Shown here: positions 11,141 through 21,409 of the stretch, one piece after another | Layout of the letters: each line of letters starts with the position of its first letter | How positions within the stretch are numbered: position 1 is the first letter of the stretch | Assembly: GCF_000209735.1 (NCBI RefSeq) | Contig: NC_021002.1 | Coordinates: 918,021 to 982,020, forward strand | Length of the DNA: 64,000 bases | Source of the DNA: Mycoplasmopsis fermentans PG18 | GTDB taxonomy: Bacteria; Bacillota_I; Bacilli_A; Mycoplasmatales; Metamycoplasmataceae | Direction of reading: 5' to 3' | Translations under genes and position numbers: made by a program | The notes under the pieces: model-generated | Databases searched by the model: none | The model's input: only the letters and a program-made list of their open reading frames with translations | What the model was told of the DNA's origin: nothing

Positions 11141-11166
11141 AAAAAACGGTTACCCGTTTTTTATTT
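11141..11166 (+). terminator. terminator of mgtA
   Basis: AAAAAACGG / CCGTTTTTT with a four-base loop, followed by more T. It lies 33 nt past the stop; a CTATAAAACAAT motif sits just before it. Confidence 0.8.
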
Positions 11167-11234
11167 TTGCTTTTAGTTAACTCCAGTAGTAACAAATAAT
11201 TTTTGAAGAGGTTTACATGGTTTTATAGAAAGCG

Positions 11235-11589
11235 TTAATAAATAATGCCTTCGCCAACTCCAACTCAATATAAATGAATAACATATCTATTAGAAACATT
11301 TGTATGTTTTTCAAAATTAATGGTTAATCATTCTCTGTTATCTTCAAAGAATTGTAGAAATTCTTCTGATGTTCATCTTTGATAAGTTAGTGTAACTAAT
11401 CTTGAACTAGCAACTTTGTAATTGGATGTTTTTTTCTTCAATATCAAAAACAATGTAATTGTCTTTTTCTAATCCAACTTCCATTAATGGAGTAAGATAA
11501 TCCTTATAATCAGAATCTGAAAAAACATTTATATTTGCATCTCATTCATTATGATTTGGAACAGGAAAATTGAAAAATATTTTTTTAAA
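11235..11589 (-). pseudogene. decayed gene fragment of unknown function
   Basis: Minus-strand sequence reads FFNFPVPNHNEWDANINVF...YIVFDIEEK, then needs a one-base shift in the A-run near 11438 to continue SNYKVASSRLVTLTYQRWTS...VIHLYWVGVGEGIIY and stop at 11235-11237. No start codon or ribosome site is visible at the left end, so the N-terminus is also missing. I do not recognise the family; the surviving part is soluble and aromatic-rich. It lies directly downstream of the YgjP-like gene, whose terminator separates the two. Confidence 0.45.
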
Positions 11590-11610
11590 AAATAAGTCCC
11601 TCAAGACTTA
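11585..11610 (-). terminator. terminator of the NERD/YgjP operon
   Basis: On the minus strand a TAAGTC / GACTTA stem followed by six T overlaps the stop codon of the YgjP-like gene. Confidence 0.7.
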
Positions 11611-12378
11611 TCAAAAATTAATTTTATGTTTATTAATTGTGTCTGAATATTCTTTAAAATTAGGATAATAAAATTCACCCAATTTATAAAATTCTTCAGA
11701 ATGATCCATATGAAAGTAGTGGCATAATTCATGAACTATCACATAGTCAATATATTTAGGATCAAGTGCCACTAAAAACAAACTATAACTTAGCTTACTA
11801 AAAACATTATATTTTTTGTGGTGTGTACCTCAAGCACTTTTTTTCATTCTAACATAAAAATAAGGGTTATTAATTTGCATTAAAGCACTATAAACAAGCT
11901 GTTTTTTAGAAATATAGTCTTCTAAAAATTTAGTTAAAGTTTTTTCGAAAACCTTTAATCTTTTATTTTGATCACTGGCACATTTTATTGAGCATCTAAT
12001 AGTTAAAATATTGTTTTCTTTATCATAAACCCCATCACTAGTATCGCGATAATGAAAGCTTCATTTTAATAATGTTTCTTTGCCAAAAAAACTAATGTAG
12101 TGTTCTTCAACTCCGCTAGTTAAATTTAAAACTATAGCATTATTTAATCTTTTATTTGCTTTTTTAAAAGCTTTAATAAGTAGTCTATCTAAATTATGAA
12201 AATTATAATCAGCCTCACTAATATGTCTAAAACTAGTGACCTCAAATACTTTTTGGTCACTATTAAATCTAACGATTATATTTTCACAACGGACATTAAC
12301 TTTTGAATAAACTGGATAACTAACATCATCAATTATGATGTGTTTAATTAAAACTAAATTATTTTTTCTTTGAGTCAT
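11608..12378 (-). CDS. YgjP-like (DUF45) zinc metalloprotease
   Basis: A 256-residue protein of the YgjP/DUF45 family, WLM-like gluzincin-fold metallopeptidases often linked to mobile or defence loci. The zinc motif is complete: VIVHELCHYFHMDH near residue 215, with HExxH and a third His downstream. A preceding SAWGTHHKKYNVFSKLSY stretch matches the family's conserved 'WGS...I..N..L' core. One Trp-TGA lies after LLKW. Its ATG at 12378 is inside the upstream NERD gene, overlapping it by 20 nt, so the two are translationally coupled. The substrate is unknown. Confidence 0.82.
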
Positions 12379-13060
12379 TTTTGTTTAAGATCTTTCCAAA
12401 ACGTTTAATGTCTTTAAGTGAAGCACTTCTATTTGAACTCACTGATTCATTGATTAACATTAATTCATCTTTATTTAAGTTTCGATCTTCACTCATATCT
12501 TTAGCCACATCTTCAAGTAAGTTAGCTACTTGATCTTCAGTTGTTACTAAAGCTCATGATTCTAAGTTAGCTATATCAAAAGTAGTATTTGAAGGCAAGA
12601 TTACCAATGAAAATACTGGGAAGTTAAAGCCACACATTTTGTAAAAGTGTTGAATGTGTTTAAAGTTTTGAATAAGCGGATTTTTAAATTTCAAAACTTT
12701 ATTGCTTTTGCTTCTTAACTCTAATTCAGCATTAGTAGCTTCACCACTAAGATGGCCAACATAATATTTAACTTCAATAATAAAAACTGCCTTATTACTA
12801 ATTAAAATACCATCAAGTTCAAATATTTGACTTTGTCCATATTTAAATAAACCACCATTTAAGTATTTGTAGTTTTTATCTTTAGCAATAGTTAGAAGTT
12901 TATTTCTAATTTTTGCTTCAAAACGAAAACCAATTGAATTATTGCGTTTGCTTTTAATAAGTTTGATAATTAAAAAAGTTAACACTAGCACAATAATTAA
13001 TAGTGTTAAAGGAATTCCAACTGATAGTCCAATTATCATTTCTCTACTTGGTTTAATCAT
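12359..13060 (-). CDS. membrane-anchored NERD-domain protein
   Basis: This 233-residue protein has one N-terminal membrane helix (about residues 10-35), then a nuclease-related NERD domain. Its diagnostic features are a start around GFRFEAKIRNKLL, FELDGILIS and the catalytic-core-like AVFIIEVKYYVGHLSG, an E-x-K pattern as in restriction-type nucleases. A hydrophilic tail rich in Asp, Asn and Ser follows. NERD proteins are thought to process nucleic acids; here the domain would face the cytosol just under the membrane. It forms a two-gene operon with the YgjP-type protease. Function beyond the domain is not known. Confidence 0.8.
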
Positions 13061-13138
13061 ATTTATAATTATATTTAAAATTAGAATTTGTAAAGCAAAT
13101 TAATAATATAATTAAGAAAAGTGAGTAAGGAGGCATTT

Positions 13139-13729
13139 ATGAGTGCAAAGAAAATTATCTCAATTTTAGGTTCAGTAAATAAGAATAGTTTAAGTAATAA
13201 AATCAACAATATAGTAAGCAGTAAATTGTTTAAAAAATATCCTAATAGTGAAATCACTTTATTAGATTTAGCAAATTCGCCTTTTAGTGAATTAATGCTT
13301 AATGGTCATGACACAACAGCTTTTTGAGAAGATAGTGAAGCAAAAAGCTGAATAACAAAATTAAAGGAAGCAGATTATGTTGTAATTAATAGTCCAATGA
13401 TTAATTTTAATTACAGTGCTTTAGTTAAAAACTTCATTGATGCAATTTGTATTGCTGATCATTCATTTAGTTATAAATATAGTAAAAAGAATGGATCAGT
13501 TGGTTTATTAAACAAAATGAAAGTTATTATTATTGGTACTCAAGGAGCTCCAAAAGGTTGATATACTTTTGGAGATCATGTTAAAATGCTTGAAGGAACA
13601 TTTAACTTTTTAGGAGCTAAAGAAGTTAAGACTTTATTAGTAGCTGGCACTAAAGTGACACCTCTTAAGGACATGAGTCAAGAAGAAATAATTAAGCAAT
13701 ATCAAAAAGAAATTGATGCTTTAATTTAA
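13139..13729 (+). CDS. FMN-dependent azoreductase-like NAD(P)H oxidoreductase
   Basis: A 196-residue flavodoxin-fold protein of the AzoR/Lot6 type, which uses FMN and NAD(P)H to reduce quinones or azo compounds. The phosphate-binding loop is near residue 9-15 (LGSVNKNSLS). VVINSPMINFNYSALVKNFID matches the AzoR 'xxPMYNFxxPxxLKxxID' motif, and IIIGTQGAPKGWYTFGDH matches the third loop. A longer frame begins at 13121, but a strong AAGGAGG (13127-13133) sits 5 nt before ATG 13139, so that start is chosen. It is divergent from the NERD gene and convergent with nusB. Confidence 0.85.
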
Positions 13730-13740
13730 CTATAAAACAG

Positions 13741-13765
13741 AGCAATTGGTATAAATTGCTTTTTT
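13741..13765 (+). terminator. terminator of the azoreductase gene
   Basis: AGCAATT / AATTGCT stem and five T, 11 nt past the stop; the gap contains TATAAAACAG. Confidence 0.8.
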
Positions 13766-13775
13766 ATTTGCAATA

Positions 13776-13807
13776 AAAAATTTCTCGTTTTCATGAGAGA
13801 AATTTTT
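13776..13807. terminator. bidirectional terminator between convergent genes
   Basis: AAAAATTTCTC / GAGAAATTTTT is a perfect 11-bp stem. It yields a T-run on either strand and so can stop both the azoreductase and nusB transcripts; it overlaps the nusB stop codon. Confidence 0.8.
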
Positions 13808-14225
13808 AATCTTGTTTTTTTAAAATAACTTCATTGATAACAAAGAATTTATAAACTTTTTCTAGAATTGCATTAACCATTTTGTAAAAGTTTTTTTCAT
13901 CTTCAAAATAATATTTAGTTATTTCAACTGATTCATTAATTATTATTTTAGGTTCAATTGACATAAGTTCATGAGCACCATTAATTAAAATGGCTCTAAT
14001 TAATGGACTAATTCTTTCTCAGCTTCAACCTTCTTTTAAAAATTGACTGACTGCTTTTTTATAAAAATCATAGTTTTTTGCTATCTTTTCAAGATGCGAA
14101 AATTGTTCATTACTTAAGTTACTTTCTGAATCAAATAATTCATTGACATTGATTTTTTGATCCATTAATTCATAACGGTAAAGAACATTAATTATACCTA
14201 AACGAAATTGACGTCTGTTTTGCAT
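13806..14225 (-). CDS. nusB: transcription antitermination factor NusB
   Basis: A 139-residue all-alpha protein of the NusB family, which with NusE (S10) binds boxA RNA and promotes rRNA antitermination. The start MQNRRQFRLGIINVLYRYEL matches the family's 'RR.aR..alq.LYq.e' N-terminus. The C-terminal half has the typical ILINGAHELMS and INESVEITKYYFEDEKNFYKM segments, with F-V-N at the end. Two Trp-TGA codons are used. Length is normal. It lies downstream of the gltX cluster but is separated by a terminator, so it probably has its own promoter. Confidence 0.9.
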
Positions 14226-14274
14226 GTTTTTATTTTATAACAAAAGTTATAATTGCAAAATATTTAAATAAAAA

Positions 14275-14291
14275 GAAGCAACAAGTGCTTC
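14275..14291 (-). terminator. terminator of the gltX operon
   Basis: GAAGCA / TGCTTC with a five-base loop, then five T on the minus strand, 8 nt past the last gene. Confidence 0.75.
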
Positions 14292-14298
14292 ACTAAAA

Positions 14299-14705
14299 TT
14301 ATTCTAATTCTTCAATCGAAACATTGAATTCACCAATTAAATCATCTTTAGGGCCAAATAATTCATATTTGAATTTTTTAATATTGCCTTCAATAACAAC
14401 TTCATGTAAAAATGGTTTTAAAAAGAATTGTGTGCCATCTACTTTAACAAAAGAGTTAGGAGCTTTTTGACCTTTTAACATTGTCAACGTTGACATTCCT
14501 GTAAAAATATTTACTCTTTCACTATTGATTTCTATACGGTTAGATTCACCAATTGAAGGCTCTTTAAAATGATATGTATGATATTGTAATTGCTTTGGAT
14601 CTTCATCATCTAAAAATAAATCATATTCTGCATCAGCTTCAAAAGAAACTATTTTAGGTTCTTGGTTTTTAATTTTATGATCTTGAATTGAAGTAAATCT
14701 TATTT

Positions 14706-14709
<4 letters not shown>
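14299..14709 (-). CDS. conserved hypothetical protein, possibly DUF1934 (YwiB-like)
   Basis: A 136-residue soluble protein overlapping the end of gltX by 4 nt, so translation is coupled. It is predicted all-beta: EPKIVSFEADAEYDLFLDD..., ERVNIFTGMSTLTMLKGQ, and TQFFLKPFLHEVVIEGNIKKFKYELFG. This pattern resembles the calycin-like DUF1934/YwiB fold, which starts with 'F...e.eYy' and contains a hydrophobic-x-R/K-x-G strand. The resemblance is by eye only. No membrane segment or catalytic motif is visible. The link to gltX may be only operonic. Confidence 0.6.
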
Positions 14710-16091
<1,382 letters not shown>

Positions 16092-16200
16092 TCTAACCTC
16101 TTATTTATGACTTAATTTGTATATTAATTAATATTATATAGAAAATGTTTATTTTAGTATCTAAAAGGCAAAAAAAGAAAATTAAAAAAGATATCAAAGT

Positions 16201-16244
16201 AGAGTGAACCCAAATTCCGAACTTTTTGGAAAGGGGTTCACTCT
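16201..16244. repeat. solo IS-end palindrome
   Basis: A 44-bp segment with perfect 11-bp inverted ends, AGAGTGAACCC and GGGTTCACTCT. Its interior (AAATTCCG, ACTTTTTGGAAAG) is nearly identical to the leader of the two IS3-type copies at 62871 and 63424. There is no transposase here. It looks like a remnant or minimal element of that IS. The gap 16092-16377 otherwise holds the gltX promoter and the lipoprotein terminator. Confidence 0.7.
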
Positions 16245-16323
16245 AAATTTCTAATTAATTTTAATTTCATTGATTTCTCCTTATAAATATAATTTGCTAA
16301 ATTATTCAATAATTTTAATAAAA

Positions 16324-16348
16324 AAGCCTACTAATTAATAGTAAGCTT
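16324..16348 (-). terminator. terminator of the lipoprotein gene
   Basis: A 10-bp stem (AAGCCTACTA / TAGTAAGCTT with one G-T pair) is followed on the minus strand by five T. Confidence 0.75.
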
Positions 16349-16377
16349 CGATAAATTTTAAGCTTTCGAATTAGAAT

Positions 16378-17247
16378 TTAAAATAGATTTGCAGTCGACA
16401 AAACATTGCTAATTACATCTAATGATTCATTCAAATTATCAAAAGGTCTGTTTGGAATAATCGGAGCAAATTTTGATAAATTAGGATTTTTAAATAGTTC
16501 GTCTTTATTCTTTATTATTCCATTAAGTCCAAGAAAAATTCCTTTTGCAATTTCATTATTATCATAACCACTGATTTTTTCTTTAATTTTTTCTATTGAT
16601 AAGTTTTGTTTTTTCAAAGATTCATCAACTTTACTTTTGATTTCAGGATTTTCATTTAATTTATCAATCAATTTGTTAATTGTTTCTTTTATATTATTAA
16701 CCTTGTTATTTATTTCTTTAACTTTTTTAGGATCATTTAATTCTTCTTTAATATTTTTTGCACTTTGATTATCTTCAGCTTTAAGATAAATATTAATTGC
16801 ACTTGTCATCTTTTTATATTCATTAGTTAAATAATCATTAAAGTTTCCTGTAGGATTAATTGATTTATAAACTTCAACTATTTTTTCATATTCAGATTCT
16901 TTATTAAAATATGTAGCTTTAAGTAATGCAAGACCGTCCTTAGCTTTAAAATCTAAAATTTTTTCAGGTCCATATTCACTTACGTTATTTGCATCAAAAT
17001 CACTTTGAAGCGCATTTTTAAATGATGCTAATTGGATAATTTTTTCATATGCGTTTTGACAATTTTGAAATTTTTCTTTTTCACTTATTTCATTATTTGG
17101 TTTATTGTTTTTAGGCATCGGACTTTCAAATTCAAAGAATTTTGTTGAATTAACATCTTTTTGATTTTTGCCACATGAAACAATAGGAACTAACATGATT
17201 GGTGAAGTTAACAATGCTCCAAATTTAAATATTTTTTTTAATTTCAT
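16378..17247 (-). CDS. lipoprotein of unknown function
   Basis: A 289-residue predicted surface lipoprotein. Residues 1-25 form a signal peptide (MKLKKIFKFGALL...) with lipobox PIVSC, so Cys at about residue 25 would be acylated. After a Ser/Asn-rich spacer the rest is helical and lysine-rich, with heptad-like stretches (INNKVNNIKETINKLIDKLN and IEKIKEKISGYDNNEIAKG), suggesting a coiled-coil-containing ectodomain. A longer frame starts 24 nt upstream, but GGAGG lies just before the ATG at 17247, which is therefore chosen. No family is recognised. Confidence 0.8.
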   Translation of the reverse strand: MKLKKIFKFGALLTSPIMLVPIVSCGKNQKDVNSTKFFEFESPMPKNNKPNNEISEKEKFQNCQNAYEKIIQLASFKNALQSDFDANNVSEYGPEKILDFKAKDGLALLKATYFNKESEYEKIVEVYKSINPTGNFNDYLTNEYKKMTSAINIYLKAEDNQSAKNIKEELNDPKKVKEINNKVNNIKETINKLIDKLNENPEIKSKVDESLKKQNLSIEKIKEKISGYDNNEIAKGIFLGLNGIIKNKDELFKNPNLSKFAPIIPNRPFDNLNESLDVISNVLSTANLF

Positions 17248-17290
17248 AAAAACCTCCATTTTTAAACACAATTAAATTATATTATTTATT

Positions 17291-17997
17291 TTACTTTTTT
17301 AATTTATCTAATTGTTCTTTTTCTTCTTTAGTTGTTTTTGATAATTCTTTTATTTTTTGTATTGTTTTATTTAAAACATTAATTGAATAATTTCAATTGT
17401 TAAGAATTTTTAAAACTTTACTTTTAAAACTCTTGTAAGCTATAGATAAATATCAAGCTTGAACCATTTCTACATAATAATCATTATTGTTAGCTGTATT
17501 CATAATTAAATCTAAATAACTTAATTTAGAATCATCTTTTAAATAATATTTCTTAAGCATAACAATAGCAAAACGATTTGTATATGAATTATTATCTCTT
17601 AGTCAATCTTTAATATGACTTAAAAAATCTTTTTTATTTTTGTCTTTTAGTTTAAATTCAAAAATATCAACAATAGCTCAATTGTCTAATTTTTTTGCAT
17701 ATTCAACTAAATATTTTATTTGCTTTTTATAATCATTAATTTCTTTAATAAAAAGACCATGAAGTATATTTCCTCAAACAAATAATGATAGGGGTTTCAC
17801 ATAAATTCTGATACTTTTGTAGGTATTTCTTTATATCATTTTTTAGCTAAATCTTTAAGTATTGGAATTCTAACTCCTAATAATTTTGCACTTTCAATTT
17901 TATAAATTTGCAAGCAAAATTCTTTATATTTTTGATCAATATAAGGTATTAATTTATAATAAAGTTTTTCTTCTTTTCTACATCTTAATTCATTCAT
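17291..17997 (-). pseudogene. AlkD-like DNA alkylation repair protein, frameshifted
   Basis: The sequence encodes a HEAT-like helical-repeat protein of about 235 residues in the AlkC/AlkD DNA glycosylase family: GVRIPILKDLAKKW, the family's VWGNILHGLFI (usually W-E...HG), YAKKLDNWAIVD and FLSHIKDWLRDNNSYTNRFAIVMLKKYYL. The frame breaks at a CCCC run near 17800. Five C would give ...FMWNPLSLFVWGNILHG and a clean 236-codon frame, but four are present, so the annotated frame ends early. In AlkD this repair enzyme removes bulky or cationic alkyl bases. One homopolymer change is the only lesion, so recent loss, phase variation or a sequencing error are all possible. Confidence 0.7.
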
Positions 17998-18172
17998 TTT
18001 AATACCTTACTTTTTTTCTTTAAAAATTATACTTTAAATAAAATATTTTTTTGTAATATGTTAAATATTAAACCTATAAAAAATATTGCCAATTTTACTA
18101 AAAAGACTATAAAACAATTGAATTAAAAATTATTCTTCAATAAAACTTTAAAAAATATATTTATCATTTAGG

Positions 18173-18318
18173 GACATAAGTTAAAAATTATGTCCTTTAA
18201 TTTTTGGGACATAAGGATTAAATTATGTCCCTATTTTTTGGTCAAAAACGTTAGTTTACTTTTATTATTTTCGGGACATAAGAAAAAAATTATGTCCCGA
18301 ATTCTTATAGGACATAAT
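18173..18318. repeat. tandem GGGACATAA/TTATGTCCC hairpins, 3' side of the fru locus
   Basis: Three full hairpins and one half: GGACATAA...TTATGTCC (18173-18196), GGGACATAA...TTATGTCCC (18208-18233) and CGGGACATAA...TTATGTCCCG (18272-18299), then a lone GGACATAA (18310-18317). Loops are 7-8 nt and A-rich; T-rich DNA follows some of them. They lie just beyond the fruA stop. The second hairpin is identical over 26 bp to one at 22244-22269. The stretch 17998-18172 upstream holds only a TATAAAACA motif. Confidence 0.75.
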
Positions 18319-18331
18319 TTCTATTTCTAAT

Positions 18332-20356
18332 TTATTTCTCAACTTTTTGAGCTTGTTTTACTTTTCTTTTTAAGTAAACTCCATTACCAATTGGAATACC
18401 TTTTCATCTTCCTAATTCGCTTGGATCAACTTTTTTTCTTAATGCTCCTAAAATAAATGCGCCAGCAAAAGCACCTACAACAAGAGCTAATAAATATCAA
18501 TATCATCCTTGTGCAACAACGAATACAAAGATTCCGCCATGAGGAGCAGGAATTGAGCATCCTAATCCAGCTGCCATTCCACCAGCTAATGTACTTGCAA
18601 AAATTGATGAACCAATAACTCTCAAGGGATCACTAGCTGCATAAGGAATTGTACCTTCAGTAATAAATGCCATGCCCATTAAGTAGTTAACTTTTGAATC
18701 TTTTCTTTCTTTAGCAGTAAATTTTTGAGGGAATAAGTCAGCTGCAATAGCGATTACAAGAGGAGGAACCATACCACCAATCATAACAGCTGCCATAATT
18801 CATGGTTGATTGATTCCATCAGGATCTACTGAAGCAACACCAATAGTATATGCAACTTTGTTAACTGGACCACCCATATCAACTGCCATCATACCAGCAA
18901 GTAAATCTCCCATTCCAATTTTAAAGCCAATTGAAATTGTGTTATTTTTAACAACATAGTTTAAACCTTGTTGAATGTAGTAATTTAAATATGAAAGTGG
19001 TGTATTAATTACAAAGAACATAATAACAGCAATAAGTAAGATACCAAATACTGGATAAATTAACATTGGTTTAAGTCCATCTAACGATTTAGGTAATCAT
19101 TTGAAGCATCATTTTAATCCTAATACTAAGAATCCGGCAATGAAACCACCAATTAAGGCTCCTAAGAAGCCTGCATTAGAACCAGTCTCATAAACCGCAA
19201 ACTGTGTACTAGATGCCATGGCTCCAGCTACCATACCGACTGCTAAGCCTGGTCTTCCTGCAATTGAATGTGCAATAAAACCAGCAAACACTGACATCAT
19301 AAAGCCAAAAGCAAATCCACCAGCATTTTTAAAGAATTTTGAAAATGGAGTATATTGTCCAAAATCTTTTCCTACTGCTTCTTTTCCTAAAAAAGAGTCA
19401 AATAAGAAGGCTAGAGCAATTAGAATACCGCCACCAATAACAAATGGAAGCATATGGCTTACACCGTTCATTAAATTCTTATATATTTGTTTTCCAAAAC
19501 TTAATTTTTCTTGATTTGTATTTTCATTTGAAGAAGAATCTGATTTATATACAGCTACTTTTTCATCTATTATTTCTTGTATTAATTCTTTGGGTTGTTT
19601 AATTCCTTTTGTTACAGTTGTTTGAAGCAATCTTTTACCATTGAATCTTGTGATTTCAATATTTGTATCGGCAGCAACAATGACACCATAAGCTTTTTGA
19701 ATATCTTCATTTGTCAAAACATTTTTAGCTCCACCTTAACCTTGAGTTTCAACTTTGATTTGATAACCCATTTCCTTAGCTGCATTTTCTAAAGATTCTT
19801 GAGCCATGTATGTATGAGCAATACCAGTTGGACAAGCTGTAACAGCTACTATAAATTTTTCACCATTATTAGTTTGTTCAAATTCATTCTGATCAACTTC
19901 TTGTTCTTTTGTTTCAATTAATTTTAGAAATTCTTTGTTGCTTTTAGCATTAATTAATTTTTCAATAAATACTTTATCAACTAACATTTTGCTCAATTTA
20001 GCCAAAACTTCTAAGTGTAAGTTTTCACTATCTGTTGTTTCTGGAGCTGCAATTAGAAATAGCAATTTAACAGGTTTATTATCTAAAGATTGATAATCAA
20101 CTCCGTCTTTTAAAACAAGTGCACTTAAGTGAGGTTTCTTAACGAAAGATCCGCGTCCATGAGGCAATGCTAATTCATCGCCCAATCCAGTTGTTGTTTG
20201 TTTTTCTCTTTCCAAAACCGCTGTCAAATAGGCGTTTTTGTCAATTATAATGTTATCACCCATCAAATTAACTGCTAATTCAATGGCTTCTAATTTATCT
20301 TTTGCTTTTGCATTAATATCAATATTTTTTAGAGTTAGAAGTTCTTTTATTTTCAC
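18332..20356 (-). pseudogene. fruA: fructose-specific PTS enzyme IIABC, interrupted by TAA
   Basis: The frame of 675 codons encodes the full fructose PTS permease: IIA (residues about 1-150, active His in LPHGRGSF near 66), IIB (active Cys in [15 protein letters not shown] near 175) and IIC with eight or more membrane helices (AFLFDSFLG through GALRKKV). The protein would import fructose as fructose-1-phosphate. An in-frame TAA at 19736-19738, after KVETQG, ends translation in the middle of IIB; the same frame resumes at once with GGAKNVLTNEDIQKAYG. TCA to TAA is the simplest change. The start is GTG at 20356 with GAAAGGGG before it, overlapping fruK by 10 nt. Either the system is inactive or the downstream IIC part is reinitiated from a TTG at 19717. 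Confidence 0.85.
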
Positions 20357-21267
20357 TTTTGACCCCTTTCAAGTAATTCTAATATTGCACTTTTATTAGC
20401 TATTTCTTTATCAAAAGCAGTTGCTGCTCCACAAGCTATTGAGAATTCTAAAGCTTGTTTATAATCTTTATTTTTTAAATAATTATCAATAAATCCAGCA
20501 ATCATGCTATCTCCTGAACCAACTGTACTTACAACTTTTCCTTTATATGTAGCACTATAAAAGGTTTGATTATCTTCACTAAATAAATAAGCTCCTTCAG
20601 CGCCACAAGACACTAACACATTTCTGGCACCTAATTTTTTAAGTTTTTCAACATGACTTTTTATGTCTTCTTTAGTTTTAACTTTTTCATCAAATAATTC
20701 TTCAAGTTCTTCTAAATTAGGTTTAATCAAAAATGGTTTGTATTTTAATGTATTAAGTAGAAATTGTTTAGTTGAATCTACTATTATATAAATTCTTTTG
20801 TTTTTGAGTTTTTCTAAAATTAATTCATAAACATTTGTGTCAACATTTTTTGGAACATTGCCAGCCAAAATTAAAGTATCATTATCTTTAATATTAAAAG
20901 CAATCTTATCTAATAATTGTTTTAAATTTTGATCACTGATTTTAGGTCCATTAGCATTAATAGCTGTTTCTTTAGCTTTGCCATTTAGTTTTACATTAAT
21001 TCTTGAATTACCTTCAATATTACAAAAATCTGTTTTAACTTTTTTATCTTTTAAGTAATTAATAATATATTGACCAGTAAAACCACCGACAAAACCTAAA
21101 GCTACATTTTTAGTTCCTAAATTATTTAATAGTATTGAAACATTAATTCCTTTACCACCAACTGTATAATTTTCACTTTTGGAGCGATTAATATCTCCTA
21201 TATTTATTTTTCCCTCTAAAGACATTGTATAGTCAATAGCTGGTGAAAAAGTCACTGTGTAAATCAT
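20347..21267 (-). CDS. fruK: 1-phosphofructokinase
   Basis: A 306-residue PfkB-family kinase that phosphorylates fructose-1-phosphate (made by FruA) to fructose-1,6-bisphosphate. It begins [15 protein letters not shown], a family hallmark, with [15 protein letters not shown] near residue 38, the N-terminal PfkB motif. The C-terminal motif [14 protein letters not shown] near 250 carries the catalytic Asp. A TGA near the end is Trp, so the true end is ERGQKWK at TAA 20347-20349, not the TGA. It sits between fruR and fruA and overlaps the fruA start, as expected for a fru operon. Confidence 0.95.
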
Positions 21268-21296
21268 CTATCCTCCTCAATTTAATTCTATTTAAA

Positions 21297-21409
21297 AAAC
21301 TACAAAAAAGCACAGAAAAACACAAAAAGTTACAAAAAACAACAAAAAATAGGCATAAAAGCCTATAAATTTGTAGAATTTTGTAGAATTTTCCACATTT
21401 TCTCACATT
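21297..21409 (-). promoter_or_regulatory. fruR-fruK control region with phased 10-bp repeats and a hairpin
   Basis: Between fruR and fruK (minus strand) two sets of about 10-bp repeats flank a central hairpin. Near fruR they read AAAATGTGAG, AAAATGTGGA, AAATTCTACA, AAATTCTACA. The hairpin ATAGGC-TTTTAT-GCCTAT runs into a T-run and probably terminates fruR. Near fruK are TTTTTTGTAA, CTTTTTGTGT, TTTTCTGTGC and TTTTTTGTAG. Such direct repeats with TGTG/TGTA cores are typical of DeoR-family operators, and the phasing would also bend the DNA. FruR is the obvious candidate binder, by inference. Confidence 0.6.
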
